This document shows positions 43,663 through 53,631 of a stretch of DNA of 64,000 nucleotides, piece after piece (position 1 is the first letter of the stretch; each line of letters starts with the position of its first letter). The stretch is taken from positions 1,178,001 to 1,242,000 of the forward strand of contig NZ_CAJGZH010000001.1 in assembly GCF_904846075.1 (NCBI RefSeq), written 5' to 3'. Under the pieces are notes generated by a model, which was not told where the DNA came from, made no database searches, and worked only from the letters and a program-made list of their open reading frames with translations. The DNA is from Psychrobacter glacincola (lineage in GTDB: Bacteria > Pseudomonadota > Gammaproteobacteria > Pseudomonadales > Moraxellaceae). A program made the position numbers and the translations under genes.

Positions 43663-45153
43663 ATGAGTGCCCAAGCCCAGCAAAATCTAGCACCTGATGC
43701 GTTAAATAATGACAGTTACGACTTACTCGAAGAAATCGTCAATAAAAGTAATGTTGCCAAGTCTGATGACGAAAAAAATCGTGCCAAGTCGCAAATTGCA
43801 GAGCTTGCCAATGAAGTCATGCAAGGCACCGTAACGTTGTCAGATAATTTGGCCGCATCGATTGACGCGCGTATTGCCCAAATTGACGCGTTGATCTCCA
43901 AGCAGCTGACCACCGTCATGCACGCGCCCGAGTTTCAAAAGCTAGAGTCCAGCTGGCGTGGCTTGCATTATTTATGTAGCCAGACTCCGTCGGAATCCAT
44001 GCTAAAGATTCGTATGATGAATACTACGAAGCGCGAACTGACTAAAGATTTTCAATCGTCAATTGATTTTGATCAAAGCACGCTGTTTAAGAAAATATAC
44101 GAAGAAGAGTTCGGTAGCTTCGGTGGTGAACCTTATGCCGCTATCGTTGGTGACTTTGAATTTACTCGCCAAAACTCAGACATGTATCTTCTTGAGCAAT
44201 TGTCTCATGTTGCGGCCGCTTCTCATGCACCTTTTGTGTCGGCAGCTTCCGCTGAAATGTTTGGTCTTGATTCCTTTACTGATATCGGTCGCCCACGCGA
44301 TTTATCAAAGATATTTGAAACCGCTGAATATATACGCTGGCGTGCGTTCAGACAGTCAGAAGATGCGCGATATGTTGCGTTAACCGTGCCTAGCTTTTTA
44401 GGTCGTCTGCCTTACGATCCTAAAGATGGCACAGTAGTCGAAGGATTTAACTTTACGGAAGAAGTCTCTGGTAATAATCATGACGATTATCTATGGGTGA
44501 ACGCCGCTTATGCTTTCGCTTCACGCTTGACGGCGGCTTTTTCTGACTATCGTTGGTGTGCTGCTATTCGCGGTGTTGAGGGTGGTGGCTTGGTTGAAGG
44601 TTTACCTGTTCATACCTTTAAGACTGATGAAGGGGATTTGGCACTTAAGTGTCCAACGGAAATCTCTATCACCGATCGCCGAGAAAAAGAGTTGAGCGAC
44701 TTAGGATTTATCCCGTTAGTCCATTGCAAAAATACCAATTACGCTGCTTTTTTTGGGGCGCAGTCAGTACAAAAAGCCAAAACTTATCAAAACGATGATG
44801 CCAATGCCAATGCTGCGCTATCGACGCAGATCCAATACATTATGGCGGTGTCACGTATTGCCCATTACCTAAAAGCGATGATGCGCGATAAGGTAGGCAG
44901 CTTCTTAGCACCTGGTAATGTTGAGTCGTTTTTAAATGACTGGATTTCTCGTTATGTCTTGCTAGATGACGGCGCCTCACAAGAAGCAAAAGCCCAGTAC
45001 CCACTGCGCGAAGCTTCTGTACAAGTTGTAGAAGTGCCGGGTAAGCCTGGTGTCTACAAGTCCGTGGTCTTTTTGAGACCACACTTTCAACTTGACGAAT
45101 TGTCTGTTTCTTTGCGTCTGGTCACTCAACTGCCGCAATCTAGCAACAGCTAA
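43663..45153 (+). CDS. tssC: T6SS contractile sheath large subunit TssC (VipB)
   Basis: Large sheath subunit, which carries the ClpV-recognition and handshake regions. The 496-residue length is normal. Family blocks seen: ESSWRGLHYLCSQTP..., FGGEPYAAIVGDFEF, a WRAFRQSEDARYVALTVPSFLGRLPY block and, near the end, ARYPLREASVQVVEVPGKPG-type sequence (here AQYPLREAS). It is coupled to tssB with a GAGG site in the tssB end. The sheath is recycled by TssH encoded downstream. Confidence 0.97.
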   Translation: MSAQAQQNLAPDALNNDSYDLLEEIVNKSNVAKSDDEKNRAKSQIAELANEVMQGTVTLSDNLAASIDARIAQIDALISKQLTTVMHAPEFQKLESSWRGLHYLCSQTPSESMLKIRMMNTTKRELTKDFQSSIDFDQSTLFKKIYEEEFGSFGGEPYAAIVGDFEFTRQNSDMYLLEQLSHVAAASHAPFVSAASAEMFGLDSFTDIGRPRDLSKIFETAEYIRWRAFRQSEDARYVALTVPSFLGRLPYDPKDGTVVEGFNFTEEVSGNNHDDYLWVNAAYAFASRLTAAFSDYRWCAAIRGVEGGGLVEGLPVHTFKTDEGDLALKCPTEISITDRREKELSDLGFIPLVHCKNTNYAAFFGAQSVQKAKTYQNDDANANAALSTQIQYIMAVSRIAHYLKAMMRDKVGSFLAPGNVESFLNDWISRYVLLDDGASQEAKAQYPLREASVQVVEVPGKPGVYKSVVFLRPHFQLDELSVSLRLVTQLPQSSNS

Positions 45154-45203
45154 TCGTTTATTAAAACTAACGTGAAATTTAAATTTTAAAAAAGGTATGT
45201 GAT

Positions 45204-45707
45204 ATGAAAGATATTTATATTCAGTTCCGCGGTAAATATAAAATTGATGGCGAGTCTCGTGATAGCGAGCATAAAGGTTGGCTTGAAGTAAATACTTGGG
45301 ATCACTTGATCCGTCAGCCAAAATCAGCGACAGCAAGTAGCGTTGGTGGCCATACTTCTGAGCGTTGTGAGCATGCTGACATGACGTTTATGAAAGATTT
45401 GGACTCAACCAGTCCTAAACTATGGGAAGCGTGTTCTGCTGGTTATACTTTTGATGAGATTCAAATTGATTTTTATCGTGCCAACGGTGACAAACGCGTT
45501 AAATATCTTGAAGTAAAACTTAAGCATGCGCTGATCGCAAGTGTCGAGCCAACGGTACGTTCTGAAGGCGTACCAATCGAAAAAGTCGGTATCAAATATG
45601 CTGCTGTTGAGTGGACTTACACCCAGCAAGATATCGATGGTACTGCTAAAGGCGCTGTGACTAAAAAATGGTCACTAGCCAACAACACTGCTACTTATAC
45701 CGCCTAA
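45204..45707 (+). CDS. hcp: T6SS tube protein Hcp (TssD)
   Basis: Hexameric tube protein that is secreted with the spike. The 167 residues include DIYIQFRGKYKIDGESRD at the N terminus, the SxRCEHADMTFMKDLDSTSP-like block, and ...EWTYTQQDIDG near the end, matching the Acinetobacter-type Hcp. It has an AAGG Shine-Dalgarno, stands 50 bp after tssC, and is followed by a hairpin terminator that should raise its level over the baseplate genes. Confidence 0.95.
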   Translation: MKDIYIQFRGKYKIDGESRDSEHKGWLEVNTWDHLIRQPKSATASSVGGHTSERCEHADMTFMKDLDSTSPKLWEACSAGYTFDEIQIDFYRANGDKRVKYLEVKLKHALIASVEPTVRSEGVPIEKVGIKYAAVEWTYTQQDIDGTAKGAVTKKWSLANNTATYTA

Positions 45708-45745
45708 TTTAGGTTGTATCAGGTGTCATCTATTGTGTCGTACCG

Positions 45746-45780
45746 AAAAAGAAAGGTTTATATCTAGGCCTTTCTTTTTT
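45746..45780 (+). terminator. Terminator/attenuator between hcp and tssE
   Basis: AAAGAAAGG pairs with CCTTTCTTT around a 12-base loop, followed by TTTTT. It falls inside the T6SS operon after hcp, so it probably sets a high Hcp to baseplate ratio by partial termination. Confidence 0.75.
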
Positions 45781-45795
45781 GTTTGTTAAATAGGA

Positions 45796-46299
45796 ATGAT
45801 TATATCAATGAATTACGCCACTAACGCCTCTAACAAAGAAATTGGCTTTCGCCCAAATTTGTTCGAGCAGTTATTTGATGATCAGCCCCGTCATTTGTCG
45901 CATGAGCTCGTGGTTCGTCGTCTTAATATCGATGATCTAAAGTCTTCGGTCGCACGAGACCTTGAAGCTTTATTGAATACGCGCTGTGTGGTGTCTAGTA
46001 GACTGCAAAAGTATCAGCATGTGCGTTCATCGATATTGAATTTTGGCATATTAGATTTTGTGGGACTCAGCAGTGCCAATCCTACTGACTGTGATTATAT
46101 CTGTCGCCAAATAGCCCAAACAGTCGAGCAACAAGATACCCGGCTAAAAAACGTTCGCGTCTCGTTAGATATTGGCGCAGTTGATGTCAATCAACTGTGT
46201 TTTTCTATTGAAGCGTTATTAAAGGTTTATCCAGCACAAGAGCTGGTCAGTTTTGATGCGTTCTTTGAGCCAAGCTCTCAGCGTTACTTAATAAAATAA
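45796..46299 (+). CDS. tssE: T6SS baseplate protein TssE (gp25-like)
   Basis: Baseplate wedge protein of the gp25 lysozyme-like fold. The 167 residues include RDLEALLNTRCVVSSRL near residue 55 with the conserved E-x-LLNTRR-like motif, then LNFGILDFVGLS. Two starts are possible, ATG 45796 (a GGA too close upstream) and ATG 45808 (MNYATN, GGA 12 bases upstream). It is followed 74 bp later by tssF. Confidence 0.93.
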   Translation: MIISMNYATNASNKEIGFRPNLFEQLFDDQPRHLSHELVVRRLNIDDLKSSVARDLEALLNTRCVVSSRLQKYQHVRSSILNFGILDFVGLSSANPTDCDYICRQIAQTVEQQDTRLKNVRVSLDIGAVDVNQLCFSIEALLKVYPAQELVSFDAFFEPSSQRYLIK

Positions 46300-46373
46300 T
46301 CATTATCTAATTAATGAAATAACTACTACCGCTCAATTTATACAGGTAGCAGCGATCAATATATTGAGGCGTC

Positions 46374-48197
46374 ATGGACAGTTTACTTCCTTACTTTGAG
46401 CATGAGCTTAGCCTGTTTAATAAGCAGTCAAAAGAGTTTGCCAAAAAATATCCCAAAATAGCCAATCGGTTGTTGATGGGGCACGATACCGTCGATGATC
46501 CGCATATAGAGCGGTTGATACAGGCTTTTTCGCTGATCAGTGCACGTATCAATAAAAAATTGGACGATTCATACGCTGATTTTACTGAGTCGTTATTAGA
46601 AGTCGTTTATCCCGATTATCTCAAACCTTTTCCGTCGGTCTCTATTGCACAGTTCAATCTAGGCGTACAGGGCAATGCGATGAGCGAGGCAGTCTTAGTC
46701 CCTAAAAATAGTGCGTTCGCCAGCCAAAAAATAAACGGTACGCCTTGCCAGTTTCAGTCAACCCAAGATGTGACCTTGCTGCCGCTACAGATAGATAGCG
46801 TCGACTTTGAAACTCGTCAAGAGGTGTATGACAATCAGCATGGACTACTGAATGGCTGCATTAGTATCAAGTTTAAGGGGCTCAATTCAAGCTTTGACTA
46901 TCAAGCCTTATTAAACCACTCATTAGATTTGTATATAGACGAGGACGCCAGTCAGGGTACTAGTCTATGGGACTTGCTAGGGTGTGATGTCAAGCAAACG
47001 CATCTGCATGGTAGGCAGGTCAATAAGATAACGGGTAGTCCGTTTGAGATTATAGGCTTCGATCCTGAGCAGCAAATTCTTCCGAGCCATCGAGTGAGTA
47101 ATGCTGCTTCTGCCTTATTAAAAGAATACTTCTATTTCCCTGAAAAATTCAACTTTTTACGTCTGAATCTTGGCAAAGTTTGTCCTAACTTAAAGATTGA
47201 CAGTAACGAATTTGAAATTCGCTGTTACTTTAGATTTGATAAAAAAAATACCATCCGCCTAAAAAACTTGCAGCAATTAAGTGCCAGTAGCATTAAGTTG
47301 TTTTGCACTCCTGTTGTCAATCTATTCAAAGCAGCTGCTAAGCCTATTCAGGTGACGCATCGTTCTGTCTATTATGACTTGGTGCCTGATACGCGCGCGC
47401 TTTTTCAACATGAAATCTATGAGGTTAATAAAGTCATAGAATCTAAGCAAAGTGATAATCGTTTGATACAACGTGAATATCATCCATTTTATGCGCTCAA
47501 TCACTATGAGCAGCAAGATGAAGGTCGTTATTATCACATTAAACGTGATAAGGATATGGCTGAGTTCAAGCAGGGTTTTGAATATCAGATTATGTTTGTA
47601 GAAAAAAACCGCGAAGATTTAGCCGGCGCGGTCAGTATGAGTGCGTCTTTATTGTGTACCAATAGAGATTTGCCGGCTCAAGTGGTATTCGGTCAAAGCC
47701 GTGGCGATTTGTTTAGCGAAGGGATGACTGGCTTTAGCAGTTTGTCTTTGTTAAAGCAGCCAACTCGGACTGCAAGGTTTGACTATACCGGTGAAGAGCG
47801 TTGGCGCTTGATATCGCTGATTAGTCTGAATTTCTTATCGCTTGCCGCCCAAGATGCGGAGCTGATGAAAGAGTATCTGTCGCTATATGACATTACCCAA
47901 TCTGCTTCTAGCAAACTGTTGGTCGAAGGTATTGTGTCTGTCGAAACCAGTATCGAAGCTCGACGTATTCAGCGCTTGCCACAGCCTGGGTTTGTGCGTG
48001 GCACGCTGATCAATATTCAAATCAACCAAAAGAATTTTGCTGGAGTGAGTATCCGCCAGTTTGCCCATTTATTGGCGAATGTGTTTGGCTATCACGCCAG
48101 CTTAAATAGCTTTGTTGAAGTGTCCATTAGTGATGCCATTACTAAAGAGGAGATATACAGATGTCAGCCACGCAGCGGTCTCAGTCCTCTTATTTAA
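46374..48197 (+). CDS. tssF: T6SS baseplate protein TssF
   Basis: Large wedge protein (TssF/VasA family), which binds TssG, TssE and the VgrG hub. The 607-residue protein starts MDSLLPYFEHELSLF, the family's typical opening, with FAKKYPKIANRLLM next. It contains YPDYLKPFPSVSIAQF and ends with the GVSIRQFAHLLANVFGYHASLNSFVEV block. GAGG four to five bases before the ATG supports the start. Its last 37 bases overlap tssG. Confidence 0.96.
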   Translation: MDSLLPYFEHELSLFNKQSKEFAKKYPKIANRLLMGHDTVDDPHIERLIQAFSLISARINKKLDDSYADFTESLLEVVYPDYLKPFPSVSIAQFNLGVQGNAMSEAVLVPKNSAFASQKINGTPCQFQSTQDVTLLPLQIDSVDFETRQEVYDNQHGLLNGCISIKFKGLNSSFDYQALLNHSLDLYIDEDASQGTSLWDLLGCDVKQTHLHGRQVNKITGSPFEIIGFDPEQQILPSHRVSNAASALLKEYFYFPEKFNFLRLNLGKVCPNLKIDSNEFEIRCYFRFDKKNTIRLKNLQQLSASSIKLFCTPVVNLFKAAAKPIQVTHRSVYYDLVPDTRALFQHEIYEVNKVIESKQSDNRLIQREYHPFYALNHYEQQDEGRYYHIKRDKDMAEFKQGFEYQIMFVEKNREDLAGAVSMSASLLCTNRDLPAQVVFGQSRGDLFSEGMTGFSSLSLLKQPTRTARFDYTGEERWRLISLISLNFLSLAAQDAELMKEYLSLYDITQSASSKLLVEGIVSVETSIEARRIQRLPQPGFVRGTLINIQINQKNFAGVSIRQFAHLLANVFGYHASLNSFVEVSISDAITKEEIYRCQPRSGLSPLI

Positions 48198-49201
48198 CGG
48201 ATCTAATGGCGGCGCCGCAATCTTATGAGTTATTACAAGCACTACGTTTGGTTTGGCATGAAGTCAGTATGGGGTATGCACCTATTGAGGTACGTTACCG
48301 TGCCTCGTTGTCATTGGCCTATCCGCAAGCTGAAATTGAGTCGATGGAGCTCATTGCTCAGGACAATATGGAAGACAGTGGTAGCTCATTAAAGGATGGT
48401 CAAATAAAGGCTGGTTCATTAAAGGCCAGGCAGGTAGAGGTTTGCCCTGCAGTTATCGGATTGACTGGCCCGTTGTCAGCCTTGCCAGCGATGTATACCG
48501 ACCATCTAGCCTCGCGAGTCAATCATGCAAAAGACAAAGCAGCGCCCGCTTTTTTAGATTTATTTAACCATCGATTGACGGATTTGTACGTGCAAGCGAG
48601 TTGGTTTTATAACTTGCCATTACAGTATGAGATAAATAATAAAAAAGACAACTACCTACTGAGCTTGCGGGCATTGGCGCGTCAGCCGAAGAAGCTAACC
48701 GCCATCGATAGCTTGATTGCTTATGCTGGCATGATCGCCCCAGGACGCCTGACAGCCGATCAGTTGTCACATGTACTGTCGCATTTTTTAGATAGCACCG
48801 TCAGTGTCGAGCAGTTCGTGCCGGAGTGGTTTGATCTACCGGCTAGTGAGCAGACAGCACTTGGTGGTCAGCATGCTGCCCTTGGGTTGTCCGCATTTTG
48901 CGGTGCGCGCGTCGTACAGTTTGATAGCAAGATTAGAATTGTGTTTCATCAGTTGGATGCCAAGCGTTATTTAAGACTGTTACCAGCAGGGGATATGTAT
49001 CAAGTTATTATTGATTTTATCCGTAAATGGTGCGGTGTTTGCTTGGCGGTCGAGATGCAACTCGAGTTAGATAAACAATATATTACCCCTTTGTCGTTAT
49101 CAGAGAGCAGTTTTGGTAGTTTGGGTCAGGGTGGGTTTTTGGTGTCACAGCCTGCGACGCAGCATCATGATGACACTCGCTATGCGCTGCCGATTCAGTA
49201 A
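48161..49201 (+). CDS. tssG: T6SS baseplate protein TssG
   Basis: Wedge partner of TssF (VasB family). The 346 residues show the family order: the PAVIGLTGPLSALPAMYTDHLASR block near residue 90, AAPAFLDLFNHRLTDLYVQAS with the conserved F-x-H-R, and ...FCGARVVQFDSKIRIVF. A strong GAGG site lies inside tssF. The 49202-49422 gap before clpV shows no gene. The family member is complete. Confidence 0.95.
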   Translation: MSATQRSQSSYLTDLMAAPQSYELLQALRLVWHEVSMGYAPIEVRYRASLSLAYPQAEIESMELIAQDNMEDSGSSLKDGQIKAGSLKARQVEVCPAVIGLTGPLSALPAMYTDHLASRVNHAKDKAAPAFLDLFNHRLTDLYVQASWFYNLPLQYEINNKKDNYLLSLRALARQPKKLTAIDSLIAYAGMIAPGRLTADQLSHVLSHFLDSTVSVEQFVPEWFDLPASEQTALGGQHAALGLSAFCGARVVQFDSKIRIVFHQLDAKRYLRLLPAGDMYQVIIDFIRKWCGVCLAVEMQLELDKQYITPLSLSESSFGSLGQGGFLVSQPATQHHDDTRYALPIQ

Positions 49202-49422
49202 GTATTTCATGGTTAATAGACAGATTTTACCTATTATGAAGAGCCATGCATCAATTTTATATTGCTGTTTAATAAAAATAATTTTATACCATTCACAGAA
49301 ATTAGAGTGGCAAGGAAAACGAGTGAAAGTACTACGTCTTGTAGGCTAAGCGAGTTTGACACAGCTAATCTTACTTTTTGGGTTTGGTATTAAGTCTAAT
49401 AAGAATGTTAAAGGAAAAGATT

Positions 49423-52374
49423 ATGAGCCAGTTAAAAGCTGTGATTACCCGCTTAAGCCCAAGCTGTCGACAGTGTTTGCAGCAGGCAGCTAGGCTTTGT
49501 ATTAATAATGGGCATCGTGAAGTCGATACTGTCCATCTATTGCATGAACTGATTGCCACGCCGCACAATGATGTGGCTCAAATACTTAAATTTAATAAGA
49601 TTAATCAGCAGTCATTACTAGCAGATATAACTGATTTGCTAAACACCTTTGGTCAGGCAACAGGCTCAACGCCAGTATTTAGTCAAGGTTTGATGGCGTT
49701 ACTAGAAGATGCGTGGGAGCTAGCCAGTAGCCAATATAATCAAAGTGCTGATAAAAATAGCCCGCTAGAAATTCGCTCTGGTCATATATTGCTCGTGCTA
49801 TTGGCGTATGAGCGTTATCAGTCGCTACTCAAAACTCTTCCTGAGCCACTACAGTATATCGACCGCTTTACCCTAAAAGATGATTATGAGCGTCAATGTC
49901 TCGGTAGTACTGAGGGCAGTGGATCAAGCAGTAATAAAATTACCAATAGTAAAGGCGTCAATAAGGGTGCTGATGATGGTGCGAATAGTGCAGACAATGA
50001 TGCTAACAATCAAGAATCTTTAGACACTAAGAAAACTGAAGCTAAGCCAACCCCTGCGTTGGATAAATATACTTATGACTTGACTGCTAAAGCCAGTTCA
50101 GAGCAAATAGACCCTGTCATTGGCCGTGAGTTTGAAATTCATCAGTTGATCGATATTTTGATTCGTCGCCGCCAAAATAACCCTATTTTGACGGGTGAGG
50201 CAGGGGTAGGTAAAACAGCAGTGGTAGAAGGATTGGCGCAAAAGATAGTCGCCGGTCAAGTGCCTGATCAGCTCAAAGATGTGACGATACGTAGTCTTGA
50301 CATGGGCTTGCTGCAAGCAGGGGCAAGCGTCAAAGGGGAGTTTGAGAACCGTCTCAAGCAAGTCATTGAAGAAGTACAAGCCTCGCTACAGCCTATTATA
50401 TTATTCATTGATGAAGCGCATACTTTGATTGGTGCTGGTGGGCAAGCGGGTCAAAATGACGCGGCGAACTTACTGAAGCCTGCGCTGGCTCGTGGTGAGC
50501 TCAGAACCATTGCGGCGACGACATGGTCAGAATATAAAAAGTACTTCGAAAAAGACGCAGCATTGTCACGTCGCTTCCAAGTCGTCAAAGTCGATGAGCC
50601 TGATATAGAGACAGCAGTAGCGATGATTCGTGGTCTAAGTGCCAAGATGCAGAATCATTTTGGTATATTAATCGATGACGATGCGCTACAAGCGGCGGTT
50701 GAGTTATCCGCACGTTATATCAGCGATAGGCAGCTGCCTGATAAAGCGGTCAGTGTATTAGACACGGCGGCGGCACGGGTGAGCTTATCCAAGACCGCCA
50801 TACCCAATCAACTTGACAGATTAAACGCCAAAGGGGTGCAGTTAGAGCAGCATATCAATAATCTCAGTCAGCAGCTCGAGCGTATCGGCGGTGTGGACGA
50901 AAAAGAAAAAGTCAGCCAAAAAATTGCCGTATTAGATGAGCAGCGCCAAACCAATCAGCAAAGCATTGCTGATATGACCAGTCGTTGGCACGAACAGCGC
51001 GAGCTTAATGATCAGCTTGATTCCTTGAATCAGCAGTTGAATGACAAGACAGATGGTTCTGATGCGCTTAGTGCAAAAGAGCGCTTAGACAAACAAGCTG
51101 AATATCAAAGTATCGAGCAATCGTTAAAACAAGTACAAGAGACGCAGCGCCTTATTCATCCCGTATTGGATCGTCAGGTCATCAAGCAGATCATCTCAGA
51201 TTGGACTGGAATACCGCTGAATGATATGGCAGGTAATGAAAAAGACCATATCTTGGGTTTGGCTGATACCTTGCAAGCCCGGGTCATCGGCCAAGATCAT
51301 TCGGTGGCCGCTATCGTCAAGCGGATTCATACCGCAAAAGCCCGCTTAGATGATCCCAATCGTCCGCAAGGTGTGTTTATGCTCGTCGGGCCAAGTGGTG
51401 TAGGCAAGACCGAAACCGCGCTGGCGCTATCAGAGGTGCTGTACGGCGGTGAGCGTAACCTTATTACGATTAACCTGTCAGAGTATCAAGAAGCCCATAG
51501 CGTTGCTTCGTTAAAAGGCTCGCCTCCAGGTTATGTTGGCTATGGTGAAGGTGGTGTATTAACCGAAGCGATTCGCCGTCGTCCTTATAGCGTACTCTTA
51601 CTTGATGAAGTAGAAAAAGCCCATCCAGACGTATTGGATTTGTTTTATCAGGTCTTTGATAAAGGGGTGATGGAAGACAGCGAAGGGCGTTTAATTGATT
51701 TCAAAAACACGCTTATTTTATTGACAAGTAATGTTGGTTCGTCTGCGATTATGCAGGCATGTATCAATACAGATCCGAGTGTTACTGACTTTAGCCTGCC
51801 AGACAGTGATAGCCTAAAACAAGTCATTAATCCGCATTTGTATAAAGCCTTTAAGCCCGCGTTTTTAGGTCGTCTGACAGTGATACCTTACTATCCATTG
51901 ACTGATGATGCGCTCGCAGAAATTATTCGCCTTAAGCTGGATAAAATCACTGGCCGTATTCGTGATAATTATGATGTGCCTTGTGTCATTGATGATGAGG
52001 TGATTGAGCTGATTTTATCGCGTTGTCATGAGGTTGATTCTGGTGCACGTAATGCCGATGCCATCATCAGCCATACCTTGCTACCGCAGCTGGCGGGTCA
52101 GCTACTGGCTCACGATGACAGTCAAAGTGTGTTAAAGAAAATTACCGTATTCGTCGATGCGGACGATAATTTTGCCTACCGTCTGGATACTGATGCCGTC
52201 GTGGCGCTCAATCAAATGGCGCAACACAGCGAAGATGAAACTGAATATCAAGTTAAGGAACCACCAAGCAAAAAAGTTTCAGCCAAAACGTCTGCCGTTA
52301 AAAAGCTTGATGTTAAAAAGTCAACAGTGAAAAAAACAGCCAGTAAAAAACCTATGAAAGAGGAGTCATTATAA
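49423..52374 (+). CDS. clpV: T6SS sheath-disassembly ATPase TssH (ClpV)
   Basis: AAA+ unfoldase of the Clp/Hsp100 class that recycles contracted TssB/TssC sheaths. The 983-residue protein starts at ATG 49423 (AAGGA seven bases upstream); the frame is open to 49378. It has a Clp N-domain, Walker A1 GEAGVGKT near 258, Walker B1 LFIDEAHTL near 327, a long coiled middle domain (about 470-590), Walker A2 GPSGVGKT near 656 and Walker B2 [10 protein letters not shown] near 725. Unusual are an Asn/Asp-rich insert near 165-205 and a Lys-rich C-terminal tail of about 35 residues. Confidence 0.96.
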   Translation: MSQLKAVITRLSPSCRQCLQQAARLCINNGHREVDTVHLLHELIATPHNDVAQILKFNKINQQSLLADITDLLNTFGQATGSTPVFSQGLMALLEDAWELASSQYNQSADKNSPLEIRSGHILLVLLAYERYQSLLKTLPEPLQYIDRFTLKDDYERQCLGSTEGSGSSSNKITNSKGVNKGADDGANSADNDANNQESLDTKKTEAKPTPALDKYTYDLTAKASSEQIDPVIGREFEIHQLIDILIRRRQNNPILTGEAGVGKTAVVEGLAQKIVAGQVPDQLKDVTIRSLDMGLLQAGASVKGEFENRLKQVIEEVQASLQPIILFIDEAHTLIGAGGQAGQNDAANLLKPALARGELRTIAATTWSEYKKYFEKDAALSRRFQVVKVDEPDIETAVAMIRGLSAKMQNHFGILIDDDALQAAVELSARYISDRQLPDKAVSVLDTAAARVSLSKTAIPNQLDRLNAKGVQLEQHINNLSQQLERIGGVDEKEKVSQKIAVLDEQRQTNQQSIADMTSRWHEQRELNDQLDSLNQQLNDKTDGSDALSAKERLDKQAEYQSIEQSLKQVQETQRLIHPVLDRQVIKQIISDWTGIPLNDMAGNEKDHILGLADTLQARVIGQDHSVAAIVKRIHTAKARLDDPNRPQGVFMLVGPSGVGKTETALALSEVLYGGERNLITINLSEYQEAHSVASLKGSPPGYVGYGEGGVLTEAIRRRPYSVLLLDEVEKAHPDVLDLFYQVFDKGVMEDSEGRLIDFKNTLILLTSNVGSSAIMQACINTDPSVTDFSLPDSDSLKQVINPHLYKAFKPAFLGRLTVIPYYPLTDDALAEIIRLKLDKITGRIRDNYDVPCVIDDEVIELILSRCHEVDSGARNADAIISHTLLPQLAGQLLAHDDSQSVLKKITVFVDADDNFAYRLDTDAVVALNQMAQHSEDETEYQVKEPPSKKVSAKTSAVKKLDVKKSTVKKTASKKPMKEESL

Positions 52375-53525
52375 TGAGTAACGATAACTCTTTAGCAACC
52401 AATATTGACACCCTGATTGCGCCAATTAATGGCAGTCGTCATGGGGTCGGTGAAGACTTGATATTTGATCCACGTATTGATGCTATCGTGGCTGCTCGTC
52501 AAGAAGACGATCCGTTACTGGCACAAGGCAATTGGGTCACTGAACTAAAAGTGGCTGACTGGGATTTTGTCAAAAACCAATGTGCCGAGTTGCTCAGCCA
52601 TACCAGTAAAGATATGAAGCTGGCACTGTGGTACGTCGATGCATTGAGTCATACCGATCATTTAGCAGGTATCAGTCAAGGGTTAAGTCTGCTACAAGCA
52701 CTGAATGACGAGTATTGGCTCACTATGTATCCGCCGCTAGATGGCGAGGAAGATAGCATGGATATCAGGGCAGGGCTGCTGTCATGGTTCGTCAAGGCGC
52801 TATCCGATGATATTAAGCAGCTATCGCTTTCTGACACAAAGACAGAAAAATATAACTACAATTACTATCTAACCGCGCGTGATCATGACAAGCAGCGTCA
52901 GCAAAATCCCGATAACGAATCGTCTAACCAATTAACACTAAGTGACTACAACCACGCTATCAAGACCAGCAGTGAGACTTGGCAACAAGCACTGATGAGT
53001 AATCTTAAAAAAGTTACTGAGCAGTGGCAGGCGCTGACTGATCAGCTAAATGATTTGATGGGCATGGACGCGCCAGTCTTCGCACCAGTCACGGATTTAT
53101 TGGTTGACCTGACCCAGCATTTGCGACCGTTGATACCAGAATACTCTGATAGTACTAGTAGTGTTTCCGCTCAAGAAAGCGTAGCAGATACTATGGACAG
53201 TATTGGTGAAAGTGCAATGTCTGATAGTAGTGGACAAGCTGCTAGCACAAAAAATATTAGCTCAACCAGTTTTAATCCTAGTAACCGAGATCATCAAAGC
53301 AATCGTCAGCAAGCGCTTAAACTATTAGGTCAAATTCAAGATTATTTTTCGACCAATGAGCCGCACAGCCCGGTGACGTTTTTACTCGGTCGGGCGATTG
53401 ATTGGGCGGATATGCCGCTCGACCAATGGCTCACTCATATCATCAAAAACGAAGATCAGTTAGCGATACTCTCTGACATGATTGGAATCAAACCCAAACG
53501 TGATTCATCTGACGATGGCTATTAA
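52374..53525 (+). CDS. tssA: T6SS assembly/cap protein TssA
   Basis: TssA primes the baseplate and tail polymerisation. The 383-residue protein has an ImpA_N domain at about residues 18-145 (GVGEDLIFDPRIDAI, then DDPLLAQGNWVTELKVADW, LSHTSKDMKLALWYVDAL and YWLTMYPPLDGEED). A variable Ser-rich linker and a C-terminal helical region (LGRAIDWADMPLDQW) follow. TAATG overlap with clpV and a GAGG site support the start. It is the last core gene before the second vgrG. Confidence 0.92.
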   Translation: MSNDNSLATNIDTLIAPINGSRHGVGEDLIFDPRIDAIVAARQEDDPLLAQGNWVTELKVADWDFVKNQCAELLSHTSKDMKLALWYVDALSHTDHLAGISQGLSLLQALNDEYWLTMYPPLDGEEDSMDIRAGLLSWFVKALSDDIKQLSLSDTKTEKYNYNYYLTARDHDKQRQQNPDNESSNQLTLSDYNHAIKTSSETWQQALMSNLKKVTEQWQALTDQLNDLMGMDAPVFAPVTDLLVDLTQHLRPLIPEYSDSTSSVSAQESVADTMDSIGESAMSDSSGQAASTKNISSTSFNPSNRDHQSNRQQALKLLGQIQDYFSTNEPHSPVTFLLGRAIDWADMPLDQWLTHIIKNEDQLAILSDMIGIKPKRDSSDDGY

Positions 53526-53631
53526 TTGAATCAACGACAAATGAATACTTAGTTAACGGGCAATCTGTGCACAAATTATAATCTTGCAATATTAAACTTT
53601 CCACCTTTGGACTGATAAAAAAGGGCTTATC

